NCBI RefSeq assembly: GCF_001813675.1
Contig: NZ_KV813662.1
Location: 1-64,000 of the forward strand
Direction of reading: 5' to 3'
Length of the DNA: 64,000 nt
From: Streptococcus sp. HMSC078D09
GTDB taxonomy: Bacteria > Bacillota > Bacilli > Lactobacillales > Streptococcaceae
The translations under genes were made by a program, and so were the position numbers. Numbering within the stretch: the stretch's first letter is position 1; each line of letters begins with the position of its first letter. Below are positions 7,973 through 17,069 of the stretch, piece after piece. Below the pieces are notes generated by a model. That model saw nothing but the letters and a program-made list of their open reading frames with translations. It searched no databases and was not told the DNA's origin.

Positions 7973-10624
7973 ATGTCTAAAGAACTTTCACCTAAATACA
8001 ATCCAGCCGAGGTTGAGGCTGGTCGTTACCAAAAATGGCTTGACGAAGATGTTTTCAAGCCTTCTGGCGATCAAAAGGCTAAGCCTTATTCTATCGTTAT
8101 TCCACCACCAAACGTAACTGGTAAACTTCACCTTGGTCACGCTTGGGATACAACTTTGCAAGATATCATCATCCGTCAAAAACGCATGCAAGGTTTTGAT
8201 ACGCTTTGGCTTCCTGGTATGGACCATGCTGGGATTGCCACTCAAGCTAAAGTAGAAGCCCGTTTGGCTGAGGACGGCATCTCTCGTTATGACCTGGGTC
8301 GTGAAAAATTCCTTGAAAAAGTTTGGGAATGGAAAGACGAGTATGCCACTACTATCAAGGAACAATGGGGCAAGATGGGGCTCTCTGTAGACTATTCTCG
8401 TGAGCGTTTTACCCTTGATGAAGGGTTGTCAAAAGCCGTTCGTAAGGTCTTTGTAGAGCTCTACAAGAAGGGCTGGATCTACCGTGGTGAATTTATCATC
8501 AACTGGGATCCAAAAGCCCGTACAGCCCTTTCTGATATCGAGGTGATTCACAAGGATGTCGAAGGTGCCTTCTACCACATGAACTACATGTTGGAAGACG
8601 GTTCACGTGCTCTTGAAGTAGCAACAACTCGTCCTGAGACTATGTTTGGGGATACTGCTGTAGCGGTTAACCCAAATGATGACCGTTATAAAGATTTGAT
8701 TGGTCAAAATGTTATCTTGCCAATCTTGAACAAGCCAATCCCAATCGTAGGGGACGAACACGCAGACCCTGAATTTGGTACTGGTGTGGTGAAGATCACT
8801 CCTGCCCATGACCCTAATGACTTCTTGGTTGGTCAACGTCATAATCTTCCGCAAGTCAACGTTATGAACGATGATGGTACCATGAATGAATTGGCTGGCG
8901 AATTCAACGGCATGGACCGCTTTGAAGCTCGTAAGGCTGTTATCAAGAAGTTAGAAGAAATTGGTGCCCTTGTTAAGATTGAGAAGATGACCCACTCAGT
9001 TGGTCACTCAGAGCGTACAGGAGTTATGGTTGAGCCACGCTTGTCTACGCAATGGTTCGTGAAGATGGATCAATTAGCTAAGAATGCCATTGCTAACCAA
9101 GACACAGACGATAAGGTAGAATTCTACCCACCTCGTTTCAACGATACCTTCCTTCAATGGATGGAAAATGTTCATGATTGGGTAATCTCACGTCAGCTCT
9201 GGTGGGGTCACCAAATCCCTGCATGGTATAATGCTGAGGGTGAAATATACGTTGGCGAAGAAGCGCCAGAAGGTGACGGATGGAAACAAGATGAAGATGT
9301 CTTGGATACTTGGTTTAGTTCAGCCCTTTGGCCATTCTCAACTATGGGCTGGCCGGATGTCGACTCAGAAGACTTCAAACGTTACTTCCCTACATCAACC
9401 TTGGTAACAGGATACGACATCATCTTCTTCTGGGTATCTCGTATGATCTTCCAATCATTGGAATTCACAGGCCGTCAGCCATTCCAAAACGTTCTGATTC
9501 ACGGTCTCATTCGTGACGAGCAAGGACGCAAGATGTCTAAGTCACTCGGTAACGGGATTGACCCAATGGATGTTATCGAGAAATACGGTGCCGATGCCCT
9601 TCGTTGGTTCCTTTCAAACGGTTCTGCACCAGGGCAAGACGTGCGTTTCTCTTACGAGAAAATGGATGCGTCATGGAACTTCATTAACAAGATCTGGAAC
9701 ATCTCTCGCTATATCCTTATGAACAATGAAGGGTTGACCTTGGATGTGGCTCGTGAAAATGTGGCTAAAGTGGCTGCTGGTCAAGCAGGTAACGTGACAG
9801 ACCGCTGGATTCTCCACAACCTCAATGAAACGATCGGTAAGGTCACTGAAAACTTTGACAAGTTTGAATTCGGTGTGGCTGGTCACATCCTCTACAACTT
9901 CATCTGGGATGAGTTTGCGGACTGGTATGTTGAGTTGACTAAGGAAGTGCTTTATAGTGATAATGAGGCCGAAAAAGTCATCACTCGTTCTGTCCTTCTT
10001 TACACCTTGGATCAAATCTTGCGTCTCCTTCATCCAATCATGCCATTTGTGACTGAAGAAATCTATGGCCAAATCTCTGAAGGAACGATCGTGACTGCGG
10101 AATACCCAGTGGTTCGTCCAGAGTTTGAAAACGAAGAAGCAGCAGCCGGCGTTGAAGCTCTTAAAGATGTGATTCGCTCTGTTCGTAACTCACGTGCAGA
10201 AGTGAACGTAGCGCCAAGCAAGCCAATCACTATCTTGATTAAGACAAGCGACAGCAAGCTTGATGCCTTCTTCAATGATAACGTCAACTACATCAAACGC
10301 TTCACAAACCCAGAACACTTGGAAATTGCAGCAGATGTCAAAGTACCTGACTTGGTTATGTCAAGCATTATCACAGGCGCAGAAATCTACTTGCCACTCG
10401 CTGACCTTCTCAATGTCGAAGAAGAATTGGCTCGTCTTGAAAAAGAATTAGCCAAATGGCAAAAAGAACTCGACATGGTTGGTAAGAAGCTCTCTAACGA
10501 ACGCTTCGTAGCCAATGCCAAACCAGAAGTCGTCCAAAAAGAACGCGACAAACAAGCCGACTACCAAGCGAAGTACGATGCGACTGTTGCACGTATTGAT
10601 GAGATGAAGAAGTTGGTTAAGTAG
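7973..10624 (+). CDS. valS: Valyl-tRNA synthetase
   Basis: An 883-residue class I synthetase that charges tRNA-Val. It has the HIGH motif as 'HLGH' (about 47-50), a CP1 editing domain (about 185-345), the KMSKS signature 'KMSKSLGN' near 520, an anticodon-binding helical domain (about 610-760), and a C-terminal coiled-coil tRNA-binding arm from about 815. The ATG at 7973 follows AAAGGAG. A longer reading that starts inside the RNase H-like gene is not needed. Control is by the valine T-box upstream. No terminator is visible between valS and the ATPase gene 51 bp downstream. Confidence 0.97.
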   Translation: MSKELSPKYNPAEVEAGRYQKWLDEDVFKPSGDQKAKPYSIVIPPPNVTGKLHLGHAWDTTLQDIIIRQKRMQGFDTLWLPGMDHAGIATQAKVEARLAEDGISRYDLGREKFLEKVWEWKDEYATTIKEQWGKMGLSVDYSRERFTLDEGLSKAVRKVFVELYKKGWIYRGEFIINWDPKARTALSDIEVIHKDVEGAFYHMNYMLEDGSRALEVATTRPETMFGDTAVAVNPNDDRYKDLIGQNVILPILNKPIPIVGDEHADPEFGTGVVKITPAHDPNDFLVGQRHNLPQVNVMNDDGTMNELAGEFNGMDRFEARKAVIKKLEEIGALVKIEKMTHSVGHSERTGVMVEPRLSTQWFVKMDQLAKNAIANQDTDDKVEFYPPRFNDTFLQWMENVHDWVISRQLWWGHQIPAWYNAEGEIYVGEEAPEGDGWKQDEDVLDTWFSSALWPFSTMGWPDVDSEDFKRYFPTSTLVTGYDIIFFWVSRMIFQSLEFTGRQPFQNVLIHGLIRDEQGRKMSKSLGNGIDPMDVIEKYGADALRWFLSNGSAPGQDVRFSYEKMDASWNFINKIWNISRYILMNNEGLTLDVARENVAKVAAGQAGNVTDRWILHNLNETIGKVTENFDKFEFGVAGHILYNFIWDEFADWYVELTKEVLYSDNEAEKVITRSVLLYTLDQILRLLHPIMPFVTEEIYGQISEGTIVTAEYPVVRPEFENEEAAAGVEALKDVIRSVRNSRAEVNVAPSKPITILIKTSDSKLDAFFNDNVNYIKRFTNPEHLEIAADVKVPDLVMSSIITGAEIYLPLADLLNVEEELARLEKELAKWQKELDMVGKKLSNERFVANAKPEVVQKERDKQADYQAKYDATVARIDEMKKLVK

Positions 10625-10675
10625 TGTGGAAGTGATTTAATTTCTATAACTGAACAAAAGAAGTGGAGCGGATAT

Positions 10676-12193
10676 ATGGATTCGATTAGACTTAAGAATT
10701 TAAGAAGCCTTGTAGATACTGGGGATATTGAAATTAAACCATTAAATATTATTTTGGGGTCTAATAGCTCGGGTAAAAGTACTTTTCTACGTTTTTTTCC
10801 TTTATTAAAACAAACTATTAATAGAAAGATTCGAGGTGTTTTGTTTTGGAGTGGTTATGATCAAAACGACGTAGATTTTGGTGATTTTGACACAGCGGTT
10901 AATAATCAAAAGGGACACGATAAAATGGAATTTTCATTTTCATTTGACGTTTCTAAGAACGAAATAATAAAATACGCTCGTTTTTACAAATTAAACAAAC
11001 GATCCTTTTTTGAAAAAGTACCTAAATTCAACAAAACAACTATTTCAATTTGTTTAGAAAAAAATAAAAGTAATGAATTAGAGAGAATTTCAAGAGTAAC
11101 TATTTCTATATTGGGTGAAGACATAACGATTGATGTGCAAAGTAAGAAAATAAATATAGGTGATAGAGAATATGGATTACTTACTTCAGATAATGGATAT
11201 ATACATAGATTAGATAGTGTTTTTCAACTAAATAATTTACTTGATTCAGAAGAGATTCTCGAAAAAGAATTAGGAGACATAATTAATGAAATAAACAGTG
11301 ATGATATACCGACCTTTTGGGAATATCATGATATTATAAAAAGAGATTTGGAAAAGTTATTTAAAGTAAACCATGATAATGACGAGTTTGAAATTATAAA
11401 TGTTAAGGAATTATCAAAAAACGAGTTAATAATTTATAAAGATATACTACTGATTAAATTTTTGGAGATAATTCTGAAGATTTCTGATAACTATATCACG
11501 TCCTATTTTAATAAGTCTGTTTATATTGCTCCTATTAGAGCTACTGCTGAAAGATATTATAGGCTAAGAAATTTATCAATTGAAGAAGTAGACTCTAGTG
11601 GTGGGAATCTTGTTGACTTTTTGTATAATCTTGATAATGAAATGTTTCAACAATTTCAGAAATGGACAAATGTATTTTTAGGCTTCCAAGTAGAAAAAGA
11701 TGTAATAGGTTACGATGGTATTAATAAAGGATATGTGTCTATTTATATTAGAAAAAGTGGTGATCAAAACCGTTATAACCTGTCTGATACTGGATTTGGC
11801 TATAGTCAAATCCTTCCAATTGTAACTCAACTTTGGTTTATTGCTAATAATCCGAAGAAAAGATTATATTTATTGAGATACCCTACTACAATTATTATTG
11901 AACAGCCAGAGCTTCATTTACATCCAAAACTACAAAGTAAGCTGATTTCAGCGATATGTAGTTTGGCTAATCATAATTTCCGATTTATTATTGAAACTCA
12001 CAGTGAAACAATTATTAACAAAATTGGAGACTTAATCTACAATAAAAAAATAGGAAACAAAGATGTAAACATACAAATTTTTTCAAAGAGGAATGGGAAA
12101 ATGGAAACAATCGTTGAGTCCGCATCATATGATAAGGAAGGATTTCTTAAAAACTGGCCTATTGGATTCTTTGATGAGGGGAATTATCTCTAA
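10676..12193 (+). CDS. AAA ATPase (SMC/ABC-like, AAA_15/AAA_21 with DUF3696-like end), putative defence protein
   Basis: A 505-residue ATPase. Walker A is 'GSNSSGKST' (28-36). An ABC-type signature region 'DTGFGYSQILP' lies near 371-381, Walker B 'IIIEQPELHLHP' near 406-417 and the switch histidine 'ETHSE' near 440. A long, divergent helical insert covers about 80-330. The C-terminus 'NWPIGFFDEGNYL' resembles the DUF3696 ending of OLD-like ATPases. It is strongly AT-rich compared with valS. The partner gene starts 1 bp after its stop, so the two form a unit. Paired ATPase and TOPRIM proteins occur in anti-phage systems such as PARIS, AbiL-like and split OLD systems; the role here is inferred from that. 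Confidence 0.8.
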   Translation: MDSIRLKNLRSLVDTGDIEIKPLNIILGSNSSGKSTFLRFFPLLKQTINRKIRGVLFWSGYDQNDVDFGDFDTAVNNQKGHDKMEFSFSFDVSKNEIIKYARFYKLNKRSFFEKVPKFNKTTISICLEKNKSNELERISRVTISILGEDITIDVQSKKINIGDREYGLLTSDNGYIHRLDSVFQLNNLLDSEEILEKELGDIINEINSDDIPTFWEYHDIIKRDLEKLFKVNHDNDEFEIINVKELSKNELIIYKDILLIKFLEIILKISDNYITSYFNKSVYIAPIRATAERYYRLRNLSIEEVDSSGGNLVDFLYNLDNEMFQQFQKWTNVFLGFQVEKDVIGYDGINKGYVSIYIRKSGDQNRYNLSDTGFGYSQILPIVTQLWFIANNPKKRLYLLRYPTTIIIEQPELHLHPKLQSKLISAICSLANHNFRFIIETHSETIINKIGDLIYNKKIGNKDVNIQIFSKRNGKMETIVESASYDKEGFLKNWPIGFFDEGNYL

Positions 12194-12194
12194 A

Positions 12195-13280
12195 ATGATA
12201 TTTGAAATTCATAAAAGTTGTCTGCAATTATTAGCAGAGGAAGATCCAGACGTATGTTCTATGCTAAATAGTTTAGCGACAAATAGGAGAAAGGGATTAA
12301 ACGTAATTATTGCAGATCGTGATGTGCTAGATTACTTAAAAAACTGTACACTTCTTGAGGTTAATGCTCAGAGGTTATTTGCTTATCTAAGAAGAAAAAG
12401 TCACGAAACAAAAGAATTAAAAAAAGTTGTAAGTAGATACTATACAATTGTTGCTAATAATAGTATCGAATGTGATAATTGTCATATTATTACAGTATCA
12501 GATATTCTTAAAAATGAGTTTTCATCGAAAACACAACTTTTAGTTGAAGATTCGACCGACTTTGATTTTTATCACTATATTGGATTGTATTTTGCCTCTA
12601 AAAATAGAATTAATTATCACCTTTCGTTTGATATAGTCCCCGGAGGTGGACAAAATTCTGCTACTATTCTTGATGGGTTAATTAAGCAAGAAAATAGATT
12701 ATTACTCGGTATATTTGATGGCGACCAAAAATATCCCGGGGATACAATAGGTGGAACGTTAAAAGCTGTACTAGAGATAATAGACTCAAAAGATAGAAAG
12801 TTTTTTGAATGTATTTCATTAGCTGAGCAGGGTGTCCATGAAGCCGAGAACTTAATTCCGTTAAAACTCATTGAAGAAATATATGATAGTAGAGAAATTA
12901 ATGCACAAAATACTATAAAGTTTTTAAATAGATTGTATGAGGAAAGATCAAATTTGTATTTTTACTTTGATATGAAAAAGGGTATCTACCAAGCCAATAA
13001 AACATATACTGATGAATATAATGCTTGTTGGAAAGATTGTGTTGAATCATTTAAAGTAAGTGAAACTTTAAAAAGTTTATATATTTCAAAAGTTATTATT
13101 AGTCGATGTGATTTATTGAAAAAAGTCATTGGATACCTTCCTGATAAGAGTTTAGGGAACTGTGATGATTTAATTTTCATATTTGAAAACTTTGTAAAAG
13201 ATACATTTGTCGATTCAAAATGGACCGCCATTGGAAAAGAAATTTTTACTTGGGGTTGTGTTGGTAGAAGAATTTCATAA
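12195..13280 (+). CDS. TOPRIM-like (DUF4435/OLD-type) putative nuclease effector, partner of the ATPase
   Basis: A 361-residue protein that I do not recognise by name. A TOPRIM-like metal site can be read: E118-D119 in 'LLVEDSTDFDFY', then 'VPGGGQNSATI', then D175-x-D177 in 'GIFDGDQ'. This E...DxD order is that of OLD, RloB and DUF4435 nucleases. The first about 105 residues form a separate helical region, including 'RLFAYLRRKSHETKELKK', and the last about 110 residues are also helical. There is no membrane segment. A GAGGGG motif precedes the start at long spacing; an alternative ATG at 12174 would add seven residues and overlap the ATPase gene. It is probably the effector that the ATPase controls. 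Confidence 0.6.
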   Translation: MIFEIHKSCLQLLAEEDPDVCSMLNSLATNRRKGLNVIIADRDVLDYLKNCTLLEVNAQRLFAYLRRKSHETKELKKVVSRYYTIVANNSIECDNCHIITVSDILKNEFSSKTQLLVEDSTDFDFYHYIGLYFASKNRINYHLSFDIVPGGGQNSATILDGLIKQENRLLLGIFDGDQKYPGDTIGGTLKAVLEIIDSKDRKFFECISLAEQGVHEAENLIPLKLIEEIYDSREINAQNTIKFLNRLYEERSNLYFYFDMKKGIYQANKTYTDEYNACWKDCVESFKVSETLKSLYISKVIISRCDLLKKVIGYLPDKSLGNCDDLIFIFENFVKDTFVDSKWTAIGKEIFTWGCVGRRIS

Positions 13281-13342
13281 TGTTGTTTTTATATAAGCTG
13301 TTATACTATTTAGTTATATATTTTTAGAAAGCAGGTTACTAC

Positions 13343-14563
13343 ATGACAAATTCTGTAAGTTCGAACCGATCTGAGAAGTACAATATTGCAGCTTTCTTCT
13401 CAGGTGTTGGGGGAATTGAGTTGGGATTTGAACAGACCAACGAGTTCAGAGTGGTGTATGCCAATGAGTTTGATAAGTATGCGCGTCAGACTTATCAGTT
13501 AAACCATCCAGATACCTATTTGGATGATCGCGATATTCACGATGTTCAGCCAGAGGATATTCCGGCTGAGCGCGTGGATGTGATTATGGGAGGTTTCCCT
13601 TGTCAGGCCTTTAGCATTGCGGGTTACCGCAAGGGCTTTGATGATGATCGTGGCGATCTTTTCTTTGAGTTGCTTCGCATGATTGAGGGGCGTAAACCTC
13701 GTGCCATCTTCATCGAAAACGTCAAGAACATGGTCGGTCATGACCATGGCAATACCTTCAAAGTTATTCGTGAAGCCTTGACCGAGAACAACTACTTCAT
13801 CAAGTGGAAGGTTCTCAACGGGAAAGACTATGGAAATATCCCACAAAACCGTGAGCGTATTTACATTGTCGGTTTTGATACAAAGGAAGCTTATGACTTG
13901 TTTGAATTTCCAGAGGAAATCAAGCTCACGACTTCTCTTCAAGACGTCATTAACTTCGGCGATAAGCTTGATGAGATTTACTACTATCGTGAAGGCAAGC
14001 AGAATTTCTACGATCAGTTGAAGTTTGAAGTGACTAGTCAAGATACGGTCTACCAATGGCGTCGCCAATATGTCCGTGAAAACAAAAACGGTGTCGTACC
14101 TACCTTGACAGCCAATATGGGAACAGGTGGACATAACGTTCCATTGATTTTGACAGATAGTGGCGAGATTCGGAAGTTGACTCCCAAAGAAACCTTTAAT
14201 GTCCAAGGGTATCCTAAGTCCTTTAAAATCCCAGAAGGGGTTTCCAATGGTCAGCTCTACAAACAAGCTGGAAATAGCGTAGTTGTTCCCGTGATTAAAC
14301 GTATCGCGGAAAATGTTGCCAAAGCTTTGAATGAAAGTCAAGGGCCGTCTCAACTGGATCGCTCAGGAAAATTTGCCATCATCTACACCAAGATGAATGG
14401 TCAGTTTGAAGGCCAGTCTTATGTGAAAGATTTTGTCTCTACTTATGAGGAAGCAGAGAAGAAGATTGCTTCCTATGAGGATGGGCTTGCGATTTTATCC
14501 GACGAAGATTATTTCAGATTGGTAAAAAAACGTGGGAATTTAGAGTTTTACAGCATTATTTAA
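13343..14563 (+). CDS. DNA (cytosine-5-)-methyltransferase of a type II R-M system
   Basis: A 406-residue C5-methyltransferase. In order: motif I 'FFSGVGGIELGFE' (about 18-30), motif IV with the catalytic cysteine in 'GGFPCQAFSIAG' (about 80-91), motif VI 'ENVKNM', motif VIII 'QNRERIYIVGF', a variable target-recognition region (about 200-265), motif IX 'KLTPKETFNVQGYP' and motif X 'QLYKQAGNSVVVPVI'. About 75 residues follow motif X ('GKFAIIYTKMNGQFEGQSYV' onwards), a tail that most small members lack. The restriction gene follows on the same strand. The target sequence cannot be read from the protein. Its GC content is closer to the host than that of the ATPase pair. Confidence 0.93.
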   Translation: MTNSVSSNRSEKYNIAAFFSGVGGIELGFEQTNEFRVVYANEFDKYARQTYQLNHPDTYLDDRDIHDVQPEDIPAERVDVIMGGFPCQAFSIAGYRKGFDDDRGDLFFELLRMIEGRKPRAIFIENVKNMVGHDHGNTFKVIREALTENNYFIKWKVLNGKDYGNIPQNRERIYIVGFDTKEAYDLFEFPEEIKLTTSLQDVINFGDKLDEIYYYREGKQNFYDQLKFEVTSQDTVYQWRRQYVRENKNGVVPTLTANMGTGGHNVPLILTDSGEIRKLTPKETFNVQGYPKSFKIPEGVSNGQLYKQAGNSVVVPVIKRIAENVAKALNESQGPSQLDRSGKFAIIYTKMNGQFEGQSYVKDFVSTYEEAEKKIASYEDGLAILSDEDYFRLVKKRGNLEFYSII

Positions 14564-14582
14564 CGAATTATATAAGTAAGGG

Positions 14583-14608
14583 GACTAGTGAAAAACTAGT
14601 CTTCTTTT
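14583..14608 (+). terminator. Hairpin between methyltransferase and restriction genes
   Basis: The perfect 7-bp stem GACTAGT/ACTAGTC with a GAAAA loop, followed by the T-rich TTCTTTT. It looks like a weak terminator. TGATATACT just after it could be an extended -10 for the restriction gene, so the two genes may be expressed at different times. Confidence 0.5.
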
Positions 14609-14637
14609 GATATACTTAAATAAGAAGTGAGGATTGA

Positions 14638-16215
14638 ATGATGTGGGAACACCTAAAACAAGAACAAAAGGAAAAATACAAGACGCTCATTACCAATTTT
14701 GCTAGTCTGAGTGAGGCCTTTTCTCAAAAGGCAGAAGCCGAAGATTCTAATGATCGAGAAAACTACGTTGCTCCGATTGTCAATTCAAAATTCCAAGAGA
14801 CTGTTTTCCAAAAAGCTTTTCATGCGGTTGGGGAGGATATTGCCAACACCTCTTATGATGCTTCGCTGGTCGTTGACGAGCAACATAAATATTTGGTTGG
14901 GATTAAATCCTTTGGTTTGGACTCAGGGGATCAAAAAATTGCTCAGTTCAAGAAAGATTCACAGTCTTGGAATGAGTTGTTGAGTGAAATTCGATTTCAT
15001 GCTGATATTTCACCGGACAAGGAAACAGCTGATAAAGAAAATGATGCCCGCTATGAAAAACTGGCCCGTGAGATTGCGACCTTGCGAAATCAACGGATTG
15101 AATCATCTAAAGCACTCATAAAAGGATTTCATTCTGATGCTGGTCATGTAGAAGCCGTCTATCATGTCTTGATGCCGACCTCGAAGGGACACAAGCCTCA
15201 GATCCATGTAGGAGAGACGACTTATTTGCCCGTTGATCTGGACCATCTCAAAATTTTAGGATCAACAACCAAGAACAATCCGACAAATTTCCGTTTTACG
15301 GACGGCCAGCATGACTACAAATACACGGCTGCAGATAGTCAGCTCCATATGACCTTTAGGAATAGGGAGATTGTGGTTGATACTTGGGATGTGAATTATG
15401 TCGAGGATCCCTTTTATCTTTTTGAACACCTTCACTTATTGACCTCAGAAAAAAGTGATTCGGAAATTCTTGAAACCGTTTCTTGGGTGATCACAGACAA
15501 GCATGGAAATGTAGAAGAAAATTCTGGCTTTAATGCCTTTAATGGTGGATCAAAGTTGGCCAAGAAGGACCGCTTGCCACGGATTTTAAAGATTCAGGAA
15601 AAATTTAAAGACAGTCTGGCTCCAGAAGAACTAGCTTTTGTGACTTTTTCTTTAGAAGAAATCCTCTTGAAAAAATGGTCTACCAAGGAAGAAAAAGCCC
15701 AGATGAAATCTATTCGCGAGGACTTGATTCGCTTTGTACACGAGACGGGGAATGAAAAACTAATCAAAGAAATTGAACAGCTGGTGTATCGTCCAGTCAG
15801 TGAAGTGTATATTCCTCTTCCAGACTCCAAACATTTTCATGAGGAGCGTCCGGACTTTTTTGGTAAAGATATTGGAAGGTTTGAGCCAGATACAAGTAAA
15901 CTTGTGCTCCAAAAAGAAGAACGGACCTTTAAACTACGATTTTTATCATCAGGTGATGTGATTACGGCCTATATCAACCAAGAAGCTGGGAAGGCCATTC
16001 AATCAACTGATAAGCAAGAAATTCTTGGTAATTGGATTCTTCGTGGGGTCTTTCAGCTAAAAGATAGAGAGATCTTAACGGGTAAGAAACTGTCTCAGCT
16101 AGAAATCAATGGTATTCGTCTTTCCAAATACAAAAACGGTGAAATCGGCATTGATTTCATCTGGATTGATGTGGACAATCCTCCTGCAGATGCGATTGGT
16201 TGGGTTGCGAAATAG
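14638..16215 (+). CDS. Putative type II restriction endonuclease
   Basis: A 525-residue protein directly downstream of the C5-methyltransferase, which is the main reason for the call. A possible PD-(D/E)xK-like core is 'SYDASLVVDEQHKYLVGIKSF' (about 78-98), where D and K are present but the middle acidic residue is a glycine. The last about 95 residues ('FKLRFLSSGDVITAYINQE', then 'KQEILGNWILRGVFQL') recall the B3-like DNA-recognition domain of NgoFVII/BfiI-type enzymes; that is a weak recollection. No PLD HxK motif was seen. The start may be 14638 or 14641 (ATGATG); GAGG fits either. The recognition site is unknown. Confidence 0.7.
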   Translation: MMWEHLKQEQKEKYKTLITNFASLSEAFSQKAEAEDSNDRENYVAPIVNSKFQETVFQKAFHAVGEDIANTSYDASLVVDEQHKYLVGIKSFGLDSGDQKIAQFKKDSQSWNELLSEIRFHADISPDKETADKENDARYEKLAREIATLRNQRIESSKALIKGFHSDAGHVEAVYHVLMPTSKGHKPQIHVGETTYLPVDLDHLKILGSTTKNNPTNFRFTDGQHDYKYTAADSQLHMTFRNREIVVDTWDVNYVEDPFYLFEHLHLLTSEKSDSEILETVSWVITDKHGNVEENSGFNAFNGGSKLAKKDRLPRILKIQEKFKDSLAPEELAFVTFSLEEILLKKWSTKEEKAQMKSIREDLIRFVHETGNEKLIKEIEQLVYRPVSEVYIPLPDSKHFHEERPDFFGKDIGRFEPDTSKLVLQKEERTFKLRFLSSGDVITAYINQEAGKAIQSTDKQEILGNWILRGVFQLKDREILTGKKLSQLEINGIRLSKYKNGEIGIDFIWIDVDNPPADAIGWVAK

Positions 16216-16245
16216 AGAGTAACAGACTATTCATAGAACTACAAA

Positions 16246-16279
16246 AACACCACCTCCTAGTCAATTAGGAAGTGGTGTT
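16246..16279. terminator. Terminator between the restriction gene and the VTT gene
   Basis: The long stem AACACCAC-TCCTA/TAGGA-GTGGTGTT with one C/A mismatch. It has an A-run on the 5' side (a U-run for the minus strand), so it serves the VTT gene best and may also stop the restriction gene. It marks the right edge of the accessory island. Confidence 0.7.
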
Positions 16280-16284
16280 ATGCT

Positions 16285-16899
16285 TTAGACCATTTGCCAG
16301 AAATAATCGATGATATAGGTCAGGCCATAGGTGTAGATGACAAGGGTGATAGGTTTGCAGAGGATGATGATAGTCATGTAGCGTTTGAAGGTCATATTGG
16401 TCAGACCTGCCAGCATACAGATGAAGTCGGCAGGACTAACTGGCCAGATCATCATGAAGATAAAGAAGCGATCGAACCGCTTGCCTTCATTGAGCCAGTT
16501 AATATACTTGTCGTAAGTCTTCTGACTGACCATGGATTGGACGAACTTAGGCCCGTACATTCTCGCAAGGTGAAAGATAATGGCACAGCCAATGACAATT
16601 CCGATGTAATTGTAAATGGTCCCGATAATATGGCCATAGATAAAGACACCAGCGACAGATGTCAGGGCGCCAGGAATAATAGGGACCACTGTTTGAAGGA
16701 TCTGAAGAAAGATAAAGAGCGGTGGCCCGAAGATTCCGGCTTGCAAAATAAAAGCTGACAAGGTTTCTTTGGATTGAAGGATTCCAGAAAAGTAGGCCCA
16801 GATACAGAATGCAAGGGTTGCGAGGGCCCCAATGATGGATGACCAATTGATGATGCGCTGGAGAAGAGGTGAGACCTCTTTTAAGCTTGTTTGTTTCAT
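16285..16899 (-). CDS. TVP38/TMEM64 family (VTT/DedA-like) membrane protein
   Basis: A 204-residue integral membrane protein with about five hydrophobic segments: about 17-35, 50-70, 75-105, 140-165 and 175-200. The VTT core is visible as 'PIIPGALTSVAGVFIYG' (about 72-88) and 'IGIVIGCAIIFHLARMYG'. Family members are membrane proteins linked to lipid or undecaprenyl-phosphate flipping in DedA relatives; the role of this subgroup is not settled. It is convergent with the restriction gene. No strong ribosome binding site is seen (CGGAATTTTTTATG). Confidence 0.88.
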   Translation of the reverse strand: MKQTSLKEVSPLLQRIINWSSIIGALATLAFCIWAYFSGILQSKETLSAFILQAGIFGPPLFIFLQILQTVVPIIPGALTSVAGVFIYGHIIGTIYNYIGIVIGCAIIFHLARMYGPKFVQSMVSQKTYDKYINWLNEGKRFDRFFIFMMIWPVSPADFICMLAGLTNMTFKRYMTIIILCKPITLVIYTYGLTYIIDYFWQMV

Positions 16900-17069
16900 A
16901 AAAAATTCCGAGTTCTTTTTCTTCTACTATACCATGTTTTTGGAACTTTGTAAGTATTTTGTCTATTTTTTGAGTAGTGAAAGCGACCTGATTGGAGTCT
17001 GTCGCTGTTTTAGTCGTGAAGCGGGTGCAAAATGGGCCTTTTTATGCTACAATGAAAGGAGTATAAAAA

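Noticed and set aside
10676-13280. Septu or Thoeris as the named identity of the ATPase pair
   Set aside because: The partner shows no HNH, TIR or SIR2 motif; the visible acidic triad fits TOPRIM instead.
13499-14353. Long minus-strand reading frame (284 codons) opposite the methyltransferase gene
   Set aside because: It is the antisense shadow of a clear C5-methyltransferase, gives no recognisable motif and has no ribosome binding site.
16294-16758. Plus-strand frame (154 codons) opposite the VTT membrane gene
   Set aside because: No start signal and no family pattern; the minus-strand frame has VTT motifs and membrane helices.
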